The translations under genes were made by a program, and so were the position numbers. A stretch of DNA of 32,018 nt from assembly GCA_031260925.1 (NCBI GenBank), contig JAISKN010000088.1, positions 1 to 32,018 on the forward strand. The letters are read 5' to 3'. The stretch's first letter is position 1. Each line of letters begins with the position of its first letter. Under the pieces are notes generated by a model. That model was not told the DNA's origin, searched no databases, and worked only from the letters and a program-made list of their open reading frames with translations. The stretch is from Prevotellaceae bacterium (GTDB lineage Bacteria > Bacteroidota > Bacteroidia > Bacteroidales > Paludibacteraceae). Shown piece by piece: positions 21,386-29,700 of the stretch.

Positions 21386-22798
21386 ATGGAAAAAATAAAA
21401 ATTAAAGAAAAAATCGCCTACGGTTTTGGCGATGCGGCGAGTTCGATGTTTTGGAAAATTTTCGGAATGTACGCTCTCTTTTTCTACACCGATGTTTTCG
21501 GCATTACTGCGGCGGCGGCTGGAACAATGTTTCTCGTGGCGCGGCTTTGGGACTCGTTTTTCGATGTTTTTGTCGGTATCGCAGCCGACCGCACCAAGTC
21601 GCGCTGGGGCAAATATCGCCCCTATCTGCTTTGGTTTGCAGTGCCGTTTGCCGTAATGGGCGTGATAACGTTTTTCACGCCGAGTTTTGCCACCACAGGC
21701 AAAATCATTTACGCCTACGTTACCTATTCGCTGATGATGGTTGTCTATTCGCTGATAAACGTGCCGTATGCTTCGCTTTTGGGCGCGATTTCCGCCGACC
21801 CAAAGGAGCGTAATTCGCTGTCGAGTTACAGAATGACGTTCGCATTTATCGGCTCTTTTGTAACGTTTATGCTGTTGCAGCCGTTGATTAATTTTTTCCA
21901 AAAAACATTCGACCCGCAGCACCTTGCCGAAAGCGCAACGGCTACCGTCAGCACTTCGGGCATTGCTTGGGCTTTGGGCGTGGGAACGATTGGAATATTG
22001 TGCGTGGTGCTGTTTTTCCTCTGTTTCAGTTGGACAAAAGAGCGCGTTGTGCAGATTGATAACGAGGAAAATGTGTCGGTAAAAAGCGATTTAAAACAAC
22101 TTTTCCGCAACAATACCTGGTGGATTTTGGTTGCCACAGGTTTGGCTGCTCTGCTCTTCAACGCAATGCGTGACGGCGTGGCAATATATTATTTCCGCGA
22201 CTATCTCGGCACTACCTACATTATGAGCGGTACGGGCTGGGATATGACCACGATTTATTTTCTTATCGGGCAGGCGGCGAATATTATCGGTGTGATTGCT
22301 GCGCCAATGATTTCGGCGCGTTACGGCAAACGGCTGACCTATATGATTGCGATTTTGCTTGCGGGCGTGTTCAGCGTTGCTTTCTTTTTCGCGCCGAAAA
22401 GCGTGGCAACGGTGCTTGTGCTGCAATTTTTCACCTCAATTTTCGCGGGTTATGTGCTGCCGCTGCTGTGGAGTATGTTCGCCGATATTGTTGATGACCA
22501 AGAAATTAAGACAGGGCGGCGAGCCACAGGGCTGATTTTCAGCAGTTCGTCTATGTCGCAAAAACTCGGTTGGGCGTTGGGCGCAGCATTGAGCGGCTGG
22601 ATTTTGGCGTGGTTTCACTACTCGCCCGATGCAGCCGTACAAAGCGCGGAAACCATTTTTGGCGAAAAACTTATGATTTCGCTTTTGCCCGCCGCCTGCG
22701 CTGTGCTGGCATTTGTCGGAATGTTTTTCTACCCATTGAGCGACAAAAAAGTTAAAGAAAATACGGAAAAACTGGAGAAACGCAGAACGAAGAAATAA
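21386..22798 (+). CDS. GPH-family sugar:cation symporter
   Basis: 470 residues with about 12 hydrophobic helices. MFS_2/GPH signs: the start EKIAYGFGDAASSMFWKIFG, RLWDSFFDVFVGIAADRTKSRWGKYRPYLL (the family's loop 2-3 motif), and a late DIVDDQEIKTGRRATGL cytoplasmic loop. In the Bacteroides mannan pathway a member of this family imports mannobiose, and position next to GH130 supports that. The spacer carries a partial copy of the glycosidase element (TTTGTTAATTCTGTA, 21357-21371) after the REP palindrome, so it may be cotranscribed with GH130 or partly independent. A weak terminator follows at 22813. Confidence 0.9.
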   Translation: MEKIKIKEKIAYGFGDAASSMFWKIFGMYALFFYTDVFGITAAAAGTMFLVARLWDSFFDVFVGIAADRTKSRWGKYRPYLLWFAVPFAVMGVITFFTPSFATTGKIIYAYVTYSLMMVVYSLINVPYASLLGAISADPKERNSLSSYRMTFAFIGSFVTFMLLQPLINFFQKTFDPQHLAESATATVSTSGIAWALGVGTIGILCVVLFFLCFSWTKERVVQIDNEENVSVKSDLKQLFRNNTWWILVATGLAALLFNAMRDGVAIYYFRDYLGTTYIMSGTGWDMTTIYFLIGQAANIIGVIAAPMISARYGKRLTYMIAILLAGVFSVAFFFAPKSVATVLVLQFFTSIFAGYVLPLLWSMFADIVDDQEIKTGRRATGLIFSSSSMSQKLGWALGAALSGWILAWFHYSPDAAVQSAETIFGEKLMISLLPAACAVLAFVGMFFYPLSDKKVKENTEKLEKRRTKK

Positions 22799-22812
22799 TA
22801 TTGATTGGGGGC

Positions 22813-22850
22813 TAAACGTAACAGAGTAAAAAAACTGTTACGTTTATTTG
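22813..22850 (+). terminator. Terminator after the symporter gene
   Basis: A 12-bp stem TAAACGTAACAG/CTGTTACGTTTA with an A-rich loop; the tail (TTTATTTG) is weak. The final TTTG doubles as -33 of the next promoter. Confidence 0.6.
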
Positions 22851-22877
22851 TGAAATAAATAAAATTTTGTAATTTTG
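22847..22877 (+). promoter_or_regulatory. Promoter of the SH3 lipoprotein leader
   Basis: TTTG (22847-22850), 19 bp, TAATTTTG (22870-22877), about 150 bp before the next ATG. Confidence 0.55.
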
Positions 22878-22910
22878 CGATAGTTTGTTACCAACATTTT
22901 ATTTAAAAAC

Positions 22911-22946
22911 AAATGCCTTTCTTGACAAAAATAGGCATTTATTTTT
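22911..22946 (+). terminator. Leader hairpin, possible attenuator
   Basis: AAATGCCT (22911) pairs with AGGCATTT (22933-22940), followed by ATTTTTAT. It lies in the leader between the promoter and the SH3 lipoprotein gene. Confidence 0.5.
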
Positions 22947-23028
22947 ATAAAAAAACGAGTGTTAAATTTATCATATTTCGATTTGTAATTTAGCACAATA
23001 TGATTATGTAATTTCTAAAAGATATACT

Positions 23029-23703
23029 ATGAAATATTTATATGTATTATTTTTAATGGCATTATTGCTTATGGGTTGTGCTTCAAATAAATTGGATAGA
23101 TGCTATTCGGATTCAAATAATATTGTAGAAGATATATCTATAAGTTTTACACCAAAATTATTACCTTTAACTATAACGTATAGTTGGGAAAATGGTTTTT
23201 ATATAAGCCCATCCTTTACTTTTTATACGGAATATGGAGATATAACCTTTTCAGCATCATTGAAAAAAACAAATTCAAAGCATGATGTAAAAATAATATT
23301 AAGAAATAATTCAGAAAATGGTTGGGGAGATAGAACTTATTACTTGGAAAATACAGATAATATAGAAGTTCATACAACTCATGGAATAGGAAACTTTACC
23401 ATAGAATATCACAAAGATGTTTTGCTGATAGACTTGACAGAAGAGACAGATTTACAAGTAGAAGTATTAGTTAATAATGTATATAGTTCGGTGTATTCAA
23501 CAAAAAATCAATTAAAAGTAACTGCTAAAACTGTTCTAAATGTTAGATATGGACCAGGAAAAGATTATGAAATTTATGATAAATTAAATAATGGGGAATA
23601 TGTTGAAAATACAGGCGTTTATAAATATGTTAAGGGAAATAAATGGATAGAAATATGTTACAATGGGTATAAATTATGGGTAAGTGCAAAATATGTTCAA
23701 TAA
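23029..23703 (+). CDS. SH3-domain lipoprotein (224 aa)
   Basis: Lipoprotein signal MKYLYVLFLMALLLMGCASN with lipobox LMGC. Middle 120 residues are strand-rich and unrecognised (ISFTPKLLPLTITYSWENGF). The C-terminal 60 residues form a bacterial SH3 (SH3_3) domain: LNVRYGPGKDYEIYDKLNNG, then KWIEICYNGYKLWVSAKYV. Such domains commonly bind peptidoglycan or cell-wall peptides. Codon use is strongly A/T-ending and unlike the glycosidase genes, suggesting recent acquisition. It interrupts the symporter-epimerase order. Own promoter and a leader hairpin at 22911. Confidence 0.8.
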   Translation: MKYLYVLFLMALLLMGCASNKLDRCYSDSNNIVEDISISFTPKLLPLTITYSWENGFYISPSFTFYTEYGDITFSASLKKTNSKHDVKIILRNNSENGWGDRTYYLENTDNIEVHTTHGIGNFTIEYHKDVLLIDLTEETDLQVEVLVNNVYSSVYSTKNQLKVTAKTVLNVRYGPGKDYEIYDKLNNGEYVENTGVYKYVKGNKWIEICYNGYKLWVSAKYVQ

Positions 23704-23855
23704 ACAAATATTGTCTATATTCAATACCTACGAACTCTTCTAACTATACTCAAAATCAAAACACAAGAACAATAAAAATTTTGAACTTTGGAAAAGTTAC
23801 AAGATTGGAATAAACAAAATCACTACCTTATAGAGTATGAAAATTTAAAAATATT

Positions 23856-25415
23856 ATGCTTACAAGCGACCAAATAAAAACATTGCTTGGCGATATTGAA
23901 AATGAACGGGTTGAGCGTACAACCTCAACAAAAGACACCGATAAATATGCGAGAGCCGTCTGTGCTTTTGCCAATGATTTGCCAAACAAAAAACACGCGG
24001 GTTATCTGTTGCTCGGTGCTTTTGACGATGGCTCATTGAGCGGGCTAAGGGTTGATGATGAACTTTTGCGCAACCTTGCGGGCTTGCGTTCCGATGGAAA
24101 TATCTTGCCGCAACCGGCACTAATGGTGTATAAAGTATCTTTCCCCGAAGGCGATATTGCGGTGGTGGAAGTGCAGCCGAGTAAAAATACGCCTGTCAAA
24201 TACAAAGGTACAACTTACATTCGCATTGGCGCACGCAGAGGCGAGGCAAATGAGGAAGAAGAGCGTATTTTGCGTGAAAAAAGCGAAGTAAAAACGCAAA
24301 CTTTTGACACAACGCCTTGCTTGCAGACGACTATAAACGATTTAGATTTGGACTTATTCAAAAAGGAATATTTGCCGAAATTCGTCAAAGAAAGTGTGTT
24401 GAAAAGCGACAAACGAGGAATAAAGCAGCAATTGGCATCATTAAAATTGTATGATACAAATCACGATTGCCCCACCGTTGCAGGCATTTTGTTGATAGGC
24501 AAAGACCCTGTGCATATTCTTTTTGGCTCTTATATTCAATATGTTAAGTTTGCAGGCAAAAATCGGGCTTCCAAAGTTCTTAACGAACGTCAATTTTCGG
24601 GAAATATTCTCTCAATTTTGAAGGAATTGGAAGCGTTTATCAAATACACCATTCAGACGCAACGACCTGTATTTGTGAGTGTTTTGCGTGAAGAGATGCG
24701 CATTAATTTTCCATACGAAGCAATACGGGAGTTGGCGATGAATATGGTAATGCACCGCAATTATCAAACAAATTCTCCTGCCAAATTCTACGAATATCAA
24801 GACAGAATTGAGATAGACAACCCCGGAAATCTTTACGGCAAAGTGCGCCCCGATAATTTTCCCAATGAAAGCGACTACCGCAATCCCGTGATAGCGGAAG
24901 CGATGAAAACGTTCGGTTATGTCAATCGTTTCAGTCGCGGCATAAATATGGTGCAGGAAATGTTGGAAGAAAACAAAAACGGTTTAGCAACATTCTCGCT
25001 CAATGATATGACTACTTTCAAAGTAACGGTTATAAATGCAGACCCTGACCCTGTAATTGATACAGAAAATGATACAACAAATGATACAGTAAAAGTCCCT
25101 GAAAAAGTCCTTGAAAAAGTCCCTGAAAAAACAATAAAACAAATTGACAATCAGAATATTACAAAACAACAAAACAAAAATGGTGCAGGAAACATTACAA
25201 GAAACATTACAGGAAACATTACAGGAAACATTACAGAAAGGCAACAATTAATTTTAAATAGTATAGCCAAAAATCCATATATTACATCAAGTGAGTTGGC
25301 TGCTTGTGTTGGTATTGATGCTGTAAATATTAGAGTTAATATTGCAAAACTAAAGAAAGAAGGCATTTTACAGCGTATTGGGGCAACCAAAAACGGTTAT
25401 TGGAAAATAAATTAA
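23856..25415 (+). CDS. Schlafen-AlbA_2 / ATPase / winged-helix regulator-like protein (519 aa)
   Basis: N-terminal AlbA_2 domain (about 1-145): ARAVCAFANDLPNKKHAGYL, VYKVSFPEGDIAVVEVQPS, GTTYIRIGARR. Then a GHKL-like ATPase segment (NFPYEAIRELAMNMVMHRNY, RIEIDNPGNLYGKV, FSRGINMVQEMLEE), and a C-terminal winged helix (TERQQLILNSIAKNPYITSS..LKKEGILQRIGATKNGYWKI). This is the usual plan of the putative transcriptional regulator/ATP-dependent helicase-like family often found in mobile or defence contexts. The linker holds two 12-bp tandem repeats. The epimerase gene begins 12 nt after its stop, so they are probably cotranscribed. Confidence 0.85.
   Translation: MLTSDQIKTLLGDIENERVERTTSTKDTDKYARAVCAFANDLPNKKHAGYLLLGAFDDGSLSGLRVDDELLRNLAGLRSDGNILPQPALMVYKVSFPEGDIAVVEVQPSKNTPVKYKGTTYIRIGARRGEANEEEERILREKSEVKTQTFDTTPCLQTTINDLDLDLFKKEYLPKFVKESVLKSDKRGIKQQLASLKLYDTNHDCPTVAGILLIGKDPVHILFGSYIQYVKFAGKNRASKVLNERQFSGNILSILKELEAFIKYTIQTQRPVFVSVLREEMRINFPYEAIRELAMNMVMHRNYQTNSPAKFYEYQDRIEIDNPGNLYGKVRPDNFPNESDYRNPVIAEAMKTFGYVNRFSRGINMVQEMLEENKNGLATFSLNDMTTFKVTVINADPDPVIDTENDTTNDTVKVPEKVLEKVPEKTIKQIDNQNITKQQNKNGAGNITRNITGNITGNITERQQLILNSIAKNPYITSSELAACVGIDAVNIRVNIAKLKKEGILQRIGATKNGYWKIN
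25095..25130. repeat. 12-bp tandem repeat (GTCCCTGAAAAA x3) in the AlbA_2 protein linker
   Basis: Three in-frame units, the middle with one change, encoding VPEK-VLEK-VPEK. Confidence 0.9.
25188..25235. repeat. 12-bp tandem repeat (GGAAACATTACA x4) in the AlbA_2 protein linker
   Basis: Four in-frame units (second with A for the first G), encoding GNIT-RNIT-GNIT-GNIT. Confidence 0.9.
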
Positions 25416-25427
25416 CGTTAATATTTT

Positions 25428-26594
25428 ATGAAACAACAAATCTCCCAAGAATTAACCCGCAACATTCTCCCATTTTGGCAAAAAATGGTAGATACCAAAA
25501 ACGGCGGTTTTTACGGACAAATGACAGGCGAAAATGTGCTTATGCCGAATGCCGAAAAAGGCGGAATATTAAACGCACGAATATTATGGTCGTTTTCTTC
25601 GGCGTATTTGGAGTTGAAAAATTCGGAATATTTGAAAACTGCCAAAATAGCAAAAATTTATATTCTCAAAAACTTTTTTGATAATGAATTTGGCGGCACA
25701 TTTTGGTCGCTCAATGCTGACGGCTCGCCTGCGGACACCAAAAAACAGATTTACAGTCAGGCATTTTTCATTTACGCGCTCGTGGAGTATTATCGCGCAA
25801 CAGGCGATAAAATTTGCCTCGACAAAGCGATTGAGTTATTTTATTTAATCGAAAAACACAGTTTCGATACTGCGCAAAACGGTTATCTCGAGGCATACAG
25901 CCGCGATTGGCAGTTGCTCGAAGACCTGCGCCTGAGCGACAAAGATGCCAACGAAAAAAAGACGATGAACACGCATCTGCACATTTTGGAGGCATACACA
26001 AACCTCTATCGCGTGTGGAAAAACGAGCATTTGGCGGCGCAACTCAAAAACTTGATAGAGATTTTTACCGATAAAATTATCAACCCAAAAACGCACCACC
26101 TTGACCTGTTTTTTGACGAAAATTGGACTTGCAAATCAACTGTAATTTCCTACGGACACGATATTGAATGTTCGTGGCTGCTGCTCGAAGCCGCCGAAGT
26201 TTTGGGCGATAAGTTGTTGATTAACAGCGTAAAACAAATCAGCGTACAAATGGCAACCGCCGCCGCCGAAGGTTTGTTGCCCGAAGGCGGACTGATTACC
26301 GAAAAAAATTACGACACAGGACAGGTTGATAATTACCGCGATTGGTGGAGCCAAGCCGAAGCCGTTGTAGGTTTCACAAACGCCTATCAACTGACAAAAG
26401 ACGAGCAATTTGCCCAAAAAGCCGGCGATGTGTGGGCTTTTATCAGCGACAAAATTATTGACCGCGAGAATGGCGAATGGCATTGGGGAGTTGATGCCAA
26501 CGGCAACATCGACACCGCCAACGACAAAGCGGGCTTTTGGAAATGTCCGTATCACAACTCAAGAATGTGCTTGGAAATGATAAGAAGAATGTAA
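25428..26594 (+). CDS. ce: Cellobiose/mannobiose 2-epimerase
   Basis: 388 residues, cytosolic, AGE superfamily (alpha/alpha barrel). It epimerises the reducing end of beta-1,4-linked disaccharides, here most likely mannobiose to mannosyl-glucose for GH130. Residues match the known active-site set of Ruminococcus albus cellobiose 2-epimerase by position and context: Arg51 (NARILWSF), His244 and Glu247 with Trp250 (YGHDIECSW), Trp307 and Glu311 (WWSQAEAV), His376 (CPYHNSRMC). In known Bacteroides loci this gene adjoins mgp and the symporter; here two foreign genes lie between, and its nearest upstream gene is the AlbA_2 protein, 12 nt away. Confidence 0.92.
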   Translation: MKQQISQELTRNILPFWQKMVDTKNGGFYGQMTGENVLMPNAEKGGILNARILWSFSSAYLELKNSEYLKTAKIAKIYILKNFFDNEFGGTFWSLNADGSPADTKKQIYSQAFFIYALVEYYRATGDKICLDKAIELFYLIEKHSFDTAQNGYLEAYSRDWQLLEDLRLSDKDANEKKTMNTHLHILEAYTNLYRVWKNEHLAAQLKNLIEIFTDKIINPKTHHLDLFFDENWTCKSTVISYGHDIECSWLLLEAAEVLGDKLLINSVKQISVQMATAAAEGLLPEGGLITEKNYDTGQVDNYRDWWSQAEAVVGFTNAYQLTKDEQFAQKAGDVWAFISDKIIDRENGEWHWGVDANGNIDTANDKAGFWKCPYHNSRMCLEMIRRM

Positions 26595-26623
26595 AATGTA
26601 GAATTTAAAATTTAAAATTACAA

Positions 26624-26660
26624 AAAACATTTCTAAAAAATTGGGAACGTTTTTTTTGTA
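26624..26660 (+). terminator. Probable terminator of the epimerase gene
   Basis: AACATTTC pairs with GGGAACGTT with one mismatch, followed by eight T. Confidence 0.5.
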
Positions 26661-26664
26661 AAAT

Positions 26665-26695
26665 TTTGTTAATAATAAAAAAATATTTAACTTTG
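26665..26695 (+). promoter_or_regulatory. Promoter of the M6 metalloprotease gene
   Basis: TTTG (26665-26668), 19-bp spacer, TAACTTTG (26688-26695), 28 bp before the ATG at 26724. Confidence 0.65.
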
Positions 26696-26723
26696 CAAAA
26701 AATTATATAACCTTTTTAGTATT

Positions 26724-29700
26724 ATGAAGAAATTTTACTTTTTATTTTTAGCAGCGTTTTTCTGCCTCACAGTGCAGAGAGCGGCTGCTGTGCCTGCGTA
26801 TCCGTATCCAATTGAGATAACGCAACCAGACGGCACCACATTGACAGTTACACTCAAAGGCGACGAATTTGCCTCGTGGGCGGAAAGCGAAGACGGCTAT
26901 ACGCTGTTGCGCAACTCAACACACGCTTTTGAGTACGCCGTAAAAAACGCACAGGGCGACCTTGTGCCTTCGGGCAGAATAGCCAAAAGTCCTGCACAGC
27001 GCACTGCAAGCGACAATGCGTTTCTGCTGCAAACACCTAAAAAATTGGGTTACAGCAGCACGCAAGCAGTAGCATTTAGGCAGTTGAGGCAAGTACGGCA
27101 ACAAGCACTTGAAAATTTTGTTTCGCAACAAGCACCAGCACAAAATGGTTCTCAACCTGCACCTGCCGTTAGCGGCATTGTACACGCGCCTGTTATTTTG
27201 GTGCAGTTTCAGGGGAAACCATTTACCAAAACACAAACCAATTTTCAAAATTTGTGTAATCAAGTGAATTACAGCGTTGGAACAGCCACAGGCAGCGTTC
27301 ACGACTATTTTTTGGCGGCATCATACTCTCAACTTGATTTTCAGGTAGATGTGTATGGACCTTATACTTTGGCTAATACTATTGATTATTACGACAGCAA
27401 GTCGGGTGCAAGCAGCAGTCAGGTAACTTCGATAGTATCGGAGGCAACAACTTTGGCGCAGGCAGACGGCTGCAATTTTGCCAATTATGATGCAAATAAT
27501 GATGGAAAGGTTGATGGCATACATTTGATTTATGCAGGTTATGACCAGTCGGCAGGTGCGCCTGTGGGAACGGCTATTTGGGCAACGGCTTGGAGTACGT
27601 CTGGCAGTTTTTGCACAAGAGATGGAAAAACAGTACCGCGTTTTTCAATGTCTTCTGAATTGCGAGGGACATCAGGTACGACAATCACGCCGATTGGTGT
27701 GATAGCGCACGAACTTTCACACGTTTTCGGTTTGCCTGATTTGTACGATACCGATTATGAAGAGAGCGGCGGAGAATCTATTCATTTGGGAACGTGGGAC
27801 ATTATGGCATCAGGCAGTTGGAACAATAGCGGCGATACTCCGCCATATCATTCGGCTTGGTGCCGTGACAAAATTGGCTGGGTACCTGCGGTAACACTTG
27901 CAGACCCTGCTATTATTACACTGCCAAATCCTGCTACAACAGGAGCAGTCTATAAAGTTACAACCACAACGGCAGGCGAATATTTTTTGATAGAAAATCG
28001 TCAAAAACAGGGAATTTGGGAAAATTATATTCCCGCAAGCGGAATGTTGGTTTATCACGTTGATGAAAATATAGGAACGCATATAAGTTATGGTCCAGGT
28101 TGGAGAGACATTAATGTTAACCCTGCACATCGCGGTTTGTATATTAAACAGGCGGGCGGAGGGGCAGGCAGTGCAAGTTCTACACGAACAACTGACCCCT
28201 ATCCACAACCTTCACACGATTCATTTACAGATGCATCTGTTCCAAACTCAAAATCGTGGGCAGGAGCAAATACTGCAAAACCAATTACAGACATTACGCA
28301 CAATACAGGTGCAAAAACAGTAACATTTACTTTTATGGGCGGACCAAGTTCCTGCCCGCGCCCCACTGCTATTTCCGCAGGCAGCGTAACCGCAAGCGGT
28401 GCAACTATCAGTTGGGTGCCAATAGGCAGCGCAACTTCGTGGTATTTTCAATATTCCGCTAATCCCGATTTTTCAAGTCCTACATCATATACTGTAAGCA
28501 CGCCAAGCAAAGCCATTTCGGGTTTAAATGCTAACACAACTTACTATATTCGTGTTCGTTCTGTTTGTACAGGCGAAAACAGCGAATGGCGCGAGGGAAA
28601 TTTTACAACTTTGTGCGCGGTTGCTACTTTGCCTGTAACTCAAGATTTTGAAAATTACGCAAATGTACAGGGCGCAACGGCTATCAATAATGCTGTGGCT
28701 GCTGACTGCTGGAGTTTTACGGCAAATATAGGAACTGATGACGACTTGAAAATTACTGATGCCGCAGGTATATCCGATTCACACGGTTGGGTATTATCAG
28801 GCACAAAATCTTTAATTTTTTCTACTTATTACACAGGTAGCGGTGCTGCACCTGGCGACGAACAGATACTTATTTCGCCGCAACTGCCCACAGTAGATAA
28901 AACACTTACATTTACTTACAGAAGTTATGGTAGTAACGACCCGTTGATTGTTGGCTACGGCACAACAAATATGCCTTCAGCAGCAACGTGGCTTTCGCCA
29001 TCTTACATCGCAGCAGTTCAAACAACAGTAACAGATATTTTTATACCTGCTTCTGCGCAATATATTTTCTTCAAATATGCTGCCGATTACGCATATTACG
29101 TTGCGCTTGACGATATAATTATTGCTGCTGCACCTTCTTGCGCTCAAAAGCCAACTGGACTTACATCGGGCAGCGAAACCACAGGCGGCGCAACTATCTC
29201 TTGGACGGCGGCATCGCCTGCACCTGCCGACGGTTACGAATATTACTATTCAACAATAAACACTGCTCCTGCAAATACTGCGGCGATTGTATCTGAAAAT
29301 GTAGTAACAGGTACTTTAAAAACACTTACAGGATTGAACTCAAGTACAACTTATTATTTCTGGGTGCGCTCTCTTTGCAGCATAAGCGGAAATGAAAAGA
29401 GCAATTGGACAAGTTCGGGGTCTTTTACAACACTATGCTTTCCAGTCGGCATTTACCCTTATAATGAAGGTTTTGAAGATTATACAGGAACAACCTACAA
29501 CACAGCAGGGGTTTTACCTAATTGCTGGTATGGCTCGCCAACAGGTTATAATGGCAATGCACCGCATATTACAAGTAGTGGATATTATTGGTATCCGCAC
29601 AATAGCACAAAGGCACTTACAATGACCTCTGCAATTGAAGGAGGTAATGTCTATGCAGTTTTGCCTGCATTCGACAAACCAATTAACCAACTTTCAATTT

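Noticed and set aside
25188-25235. Short tandem repeats as a CRISPR array
   Set aside because: Units are contiguous 12-mers in a coding frame with no spacers, and there are no cas genes.
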